Below the pieces are notes generated by a model that had not been told where the DNA came from, searched no databases, and worked only from the letters and a program-made list of their open reading frames with translations. From Glandiceps talaboti (Eukaryota > Hemichordata > Enteropneusta > Spengelidae), in NCBI RefSeq assembly GCF_964340395.1, contig NC_135557.1, positions 14,569,867 to 14,633,866 of the forward strand: a stretch of 64,000 bases of DNA, given 5' to 3'. The translations under genes and the position numbers were made by a program. This document shows, one piece after another, positions 59,649-64,000 of the stretch; within the stretch, counting starts at the first letter, position 1; every line of letters begins with the position of its first letter.

Positions 59649-62170
59649 CTGTAAAATAAAATAAAATACAATAATGATATTTTCCAATCATAAAATTTTT
59701 CAAAATAATATTGATTGAGATATTTCAATTTTCTGTCTGTAATACTTAAATTTGATCATGGGAACTGATAAAAAAGATATCCAACGATATAATATTCATT
59801 GCTTTGATTTTAAAATCATTATGTTCTCCAATTAAATATTTCCTAATAATATTAGTTGAATTATTTTATGTATAAACATCTGTCTGTTATTTGAGAATTG
59901 AACTGATGAGAAAGATATCAACTCTTCATCATCAACGAAATTCATTAAAAAAAATTATTATATTCTCCTATCATCAAATTACTTCAAAATGTTATTGACG
60001 GAAATGTAATTAATTCTACAAATCAAATTTTTGACTGTAATTTGAAAGTTTAGCTATCGGTACTGATGAAACAGAGAAACCTCTAATACATAGTCACCGA
60101 TTAAAAATTACTTTAAAGAATTTAATGTAATTAAAAACAAGGTTGAATGATATATAATTAATATTTCAAACATGTGAATCATATTTTAATATTCGTCTGT
60201 AAATTCTAAATTTGACTGTCTAAGTTTTCAGTTCTGAGATTGGGAATTTTTTTGTGTGTTAACAATGCTGTGCTCATGTATAATAGATAAACACCAAGTT
60301 GATGTAAGTGTCAATGCTTTTAACATACCGTTAATTCATAAAACATTTACTAGAATTTGTCGTTTTGACTATCTTTTATTATTTCCTGCGGAAATGACAA
60401 CCTTCTGACATCATCTCTTGATTAAAATTCTCTTTTATAATAGAGCGGTTTACATGCCCGTATGTACATGTGTTCTTTACATGAGGTGGCATGGTCACGT
60501 GATTTGAAGCAACCCACACGTTCTGTATCAGACGATACTACATCAAAATGGTGGTCTACACATAACTGTAAATATGTGTTAAGTTTTTGTCATTTTTCTC
60601 CTATTAAATGTCATGTTTTTTATATCAAAATTTGGAAGCATAACTTTAAACTAATTGGTTGGTTTTTCGTTTGGGTAGTTGTGGGAAAAAATGGCAAAAA
60701 TGCCGACATGTTTAGAAAAAAAAGTCACGAGTGTGGCCTTCTGGATATAAAGAAGATGCAAACGCACGCGTGCACATTCCACTATCTTTCACCTTTGGGT
60801 TCTGAATGTGTAACTAAACACCACTTTGTGCAAGTCATTATGTGTATGCCTGCACGATAATGCCCGTATGCATACACATTCTAATGTGTATCTTATTCTC
60901 TCTAATGTGCAGGTGGAACAAACTTGAAGAGGAGCATCTGTCTGTATAAGTTAACAGCTTACAAAATTCTTTTCTTGCCATTTACATGTTTTAATACAGC
61001 ACTACATAAGTGTCTAAGCTAATTCACTTACAAGTTTGTTTTGTTCATTTTTTTCAAGTCCTTACTTTTCAAGGAGACCGTTACCTTAAGCAAAATACAT
61101 TAACAAGTCATAGGTGAGTAGCTAGGGTTAAAGGTCGTCATACAAGGTCAGGGGGTCACAACACTTTGGTATTTACTCTATCAATGTGTATACTCCTGCA
61201 GGACTATTTTCAATATAAGGAAATTGAGGGAGGGAAAGTTTGTCATTCTTGTGCAATGAGTCATTCCTGACTATTATGCTGTATTTTCAGGGGTCTAATA
61301 ATCTCTGTGTGCAAATGGAATGTGGATAGCTGTGTGTTTATCAAGAATTCGGCCTGGATATAGAGCGAGGTATCATAACACAGTGGAAGCATACAAAGAT
61401 AGGATGTTACATCCACCACAAAAAATGGACATTTGAAATAAATAAAAACATCCAATGGCCTTCATTCTGTTGTTTCAAACAAATTTTTGAGGAAATTTGA
61501 AAATACATAATTTGTCTTAATTCAGTTCATGATGTACTTCAATAACAGAGTTAGCGAAAAATTTGTTTTTTTTTTGGTTCTTTGCATAGTTGCATAGTTT
61601 AAGCAAATTTTGTGACTGTAATATAAATAAAAATATGTACATTCTGTTTAAATATACATTTCTTATGAAGACTCATCTGTGTGATAAATATTTAATCAGT
61701 AAAATAAAACTTTGCACTGCACAAAAATGCTTGTGAATGTATAAATCATAACTTTCAACCCAAGTCTTCTCCACGCATTCTGGTGAAGTACAAATTTATT
61801 TGTATACATTTTTTATTTTTAGTTGTCTACAGTTTTGATGTTACTACATACATTTTAGATTGTAATGGTAAGTCAATATCATTGTATCTTTAATTAATGT
61901 ACACAATACAATGGTTATTTTTTCACTTTACCGACAAGATTATTCTTACAACATTGCAGAACACTGCATAAGGTATGAATAGCAGTCATATCACAGTGAA
62001 CTGGAAGTCTTACATGTGGTAAGATAAATATAATAATACTAGCAATGTATGGTTTCCACTTCATATGCCATCATACAGTAATCAAGTACTTGATCGTAAT
62101 GCGTACCTGGAATCTATGCCTACTACAGTGCATTTTATTTCCTTCCTTGCATATAATGATATATACTATA
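59649..62170. other. Upstream SIK intron or flank, no exon found
   Basis: Searched on the minus strand for the expected N-lobe exon (HPNIIKLYQ-like end); none recognised. AT-rich, no other gene seen. Confidence 0.5.
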
Positions 62171-62590
62171 GAACAGGACAGCATGGATTCCAGGCTCAAA
62201 TAGCCATGCTATACTGTACAACAGGACAGTATGGATTCCAGGCTACAAATAGCCATGCTATACTGTAGATCAGGACAGTATGGATACCAGGCTACAAATA
62301 GCCATGTTATACTGTAGAACAGGACAGTATAGATTCCAGGCTACAAATAGCCATACTATACTGTATAACAGGACAGTATGGATTCCAGGCTACAAATAGC
62401 CATGCTATACTGTAGAACAGGTCAGTATGGATACCAGGCTACAAATAGCCATGTTATACTGTAGAACAGGACAGTATAGATTCCAGGCTACAAATAGCCA
62501 TGCTATACTGTAGAACAGGAAAGCATGCATTCCAGGCTAGAAATAGCTATGCCATACTGTAGAACAGGTCAGCATGGATTTCAGGCACAA
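62171..62590 (+). repeat. 49-bp tandem repeat, nine copies
   Basis: Units begin GAACAGG at 62171, 62219, 62268, 62317, 62366, 62415, 62464, 62513 and 62562 (partial). The consensus contains GGACAGTATGGATTCCAGGC and AATAGCCATGC. Each unit is a full repeat with no unique spacers, so it is a minisatellite. Confidence 0.95.
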
Positions 62591-63823
62591 AAACATGAAA
62601 AAAACCCTTGACATTATGATTTAATGTTTATAATATTTAATATTTAGGAAATGTCACCTTTTCTTGCTAATCTACTCTATTATTGTACAATATACTAGAT
62701 CATGTTTGGATAAGTGACATTTCGCTATGTAAACATAACCCATGATTACAGCATGGTGAAAACACAGCTATAACTATCGAGGGAAATATGAAAATCACTT
62801 TACTTATATAAATGATAATTTTGTATTACTTTCACAAATAAATTTGCTTTGGAAAGATGCTCTGTGATTGTCTAATATTTAGCATACTCTGCTCGCCCAT
62901 CATTTAATTGTTTTCAGATTTGTGCAGAATTTATAATGACAGACTAATGTACGACTACATCTTTCATGTCATTGGATAACAGACGAATGTTCATTATGTG
63001 GGGGGGGGGGAGAGGGGAAGTTGGATCATATAGCTACATTGTAAAATGATGATGGCTTGGCGTTTTCACTCGTGGGACATTTTTGACACAAAGATCGACA
63101 TATTTTGACTCTAGACTAACAATAACAAAGACAACAGAGACGAGACAAACACAGCAGGATCCTTTGCCCAATCACATTGAACAGTGATAATCATTGCTAT
63201 TCTTTCACAGTACAGTAAAAACATGCTTCTAATTAAAAACATTACATATAGACTTGATGATTTTAATGGCTGCAATTGTTTATTTTCATGAGTGAAACAC
63301 CAAGCCTACATCATTTTAGCTGTAACTTGTCTAAGGATGTGTAATAAATGTCATGTTGGGTGAGTGAAACATCAAGCCAACATCATTTTAGCTGTAAAAG
63401 TATAAGAGTTCAAATATCTTTACCATCTGCATATGATGTATTTCTGTGCTGACAGGCATGACATTCAGCTTGTCATCATTAAATTATATGACCTGAGACA
63501 TTGACTGTGTTGCTAATTTTGATGTAAATTATACTAGCTATTAAATTGTCATGTTTAAGATGAAGTACAGAATGATATAAACTACTGAACTATTCTTGGT
63601 TCATATAGTATTACATATTAATATAACAAGCACAAGTCAAGTTGAACATGTTCACACACATAATATGGGATTTATATCCTGGTGACATTCCACATCAGAA
63701 CAACAAAGCACATCTTCATAATTTGCTATGTGGCATTCAAAATATTAATAAAAACTAGATTCAAAGTTGCCAATACTCTTCCAGAATTTTCACAAATCAT
63801 ACCTGCACAGGCGTAATAATATC
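62591..63823. other. Non-coding stretch
   Basis: Two copies of GAGTGAAACAYCAAGCC, about 71 bp apart, at 63291 and 63362; G-run at 63000-63010. No gene seen. Confidence 0.5.
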
Positions 63824-63982
63824 ATTTCCCAATATATTATTATTTCACACAGAAAATATGCATGACCTCAGGATTTGGTCATTACTTGTCTCTTGACTCA
63901 AAGTGACAAGGCCCCTTAGGCTACTCATATTTTTCTTGGCTGAGCTAAGAAGAATATTGGGGAATGATATCTGAGTATACCT
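63824..63982. mobile_element. Palindromic MITE copy 2
   Basis: The right half matches copy 1 closely (CCCCTTAGGCTACTCATATT, TTTTTCTTGGCTGAGC, AATATTGGGGAATGATATC), and the left half is the diverged complement (ATATCATTTCCCAATAT). Same orientation as copy 1. Confidence 0.6.
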
Positions 63983-64000
63983 TTGGGTCTTTCAAGGAGA

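Noticed and set aside
62171-62590. CRISPR-like regular array
   Set aside because: No unique spacers: the whole 49-bp unit repeats, and the genome is eukaryotic.
63417-63460. Possible upstream SIK exon on the minus strand
   Set aside because: The translation does not match the kinase N-lobe and there is no polypyrimidine tract.

Overview
The window is a piece of animal nuclear genome: AT-rich, poor in genes, full of microsatellites, and carrying one intron-split gene. The gene's sequence fits an invertebrate. The many small foldback and inverted-repeat transposons, a tRNA-derived SINE and the CA/TATG/TA arrays suggest a marine invertebrate such as a lancelet, hemichordate or lophotrochozoan, but the species cannot be fixed from this sequence alone.

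One gene is certain. The minus strand, from about 59.65 kb down to 38.73 kb, encodes most of a salt-inducible kinase of the SIK1/SIK2 type. Seven consecutive-in-frame segments on six coding exons were read, with exact GT-AG boundaries and matching phases. They give 769 residues, from the beta-strand before the kinase hinge to the stop codon. The ATP-binding N-terminal part lies beyond the right edge of the window or in an exon I could not find. The catalytic HRD, the DFG, the LKB1 T-loop threonine, the UBA domain and all four basophilic (PKA/14-3-3) sites of vertebrate SIK2 are recognisable. A second, weaker gene signal is a terminal exon of unknown family on the minus strand (29,015-29,296), with a splice acceptor and a poly(A) signal.

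Layout: 1-28 kb holds no recognised gene but has microsatellites, several minisatellites, a SINE and at least eight short inverted-repeat elements. 28.7-30.2 kb holds the orphan exon and a foldback element carrying a fragment of a LINE reverse transcriptase. 30-38.7 kb is non-coding, with two hairpins, two DR1 nuclear-receptor motifs and a degenerate repeat field downstream of SIK. 38.7-59.6 kb is the SIK gene, whose two large introns (7.6 and 8.4 kb) contain foldback elements, octamer-motif clusters, TA arrays and a hammerhead-like RNA motif. 59.6-64 kb is probably further intron or upstream sequence with a 49-bp tandem array.

Most striking observations: a 26-bp tandem repeat that places three copies of the same 5-prime splice site at one SIK exon; a transposon nested inside another whose empty site is preserved elsewhere in the window; a hAT-like 100-bp element family with 8-bp target duplications; a foldback element with GC-rich tandem-repeat arms around captured reverse-transcriptase sequence; a hammerhead-like motif; and strong enrichment of the full CRE palindrome in the left half of the window, with none seen around SIK.
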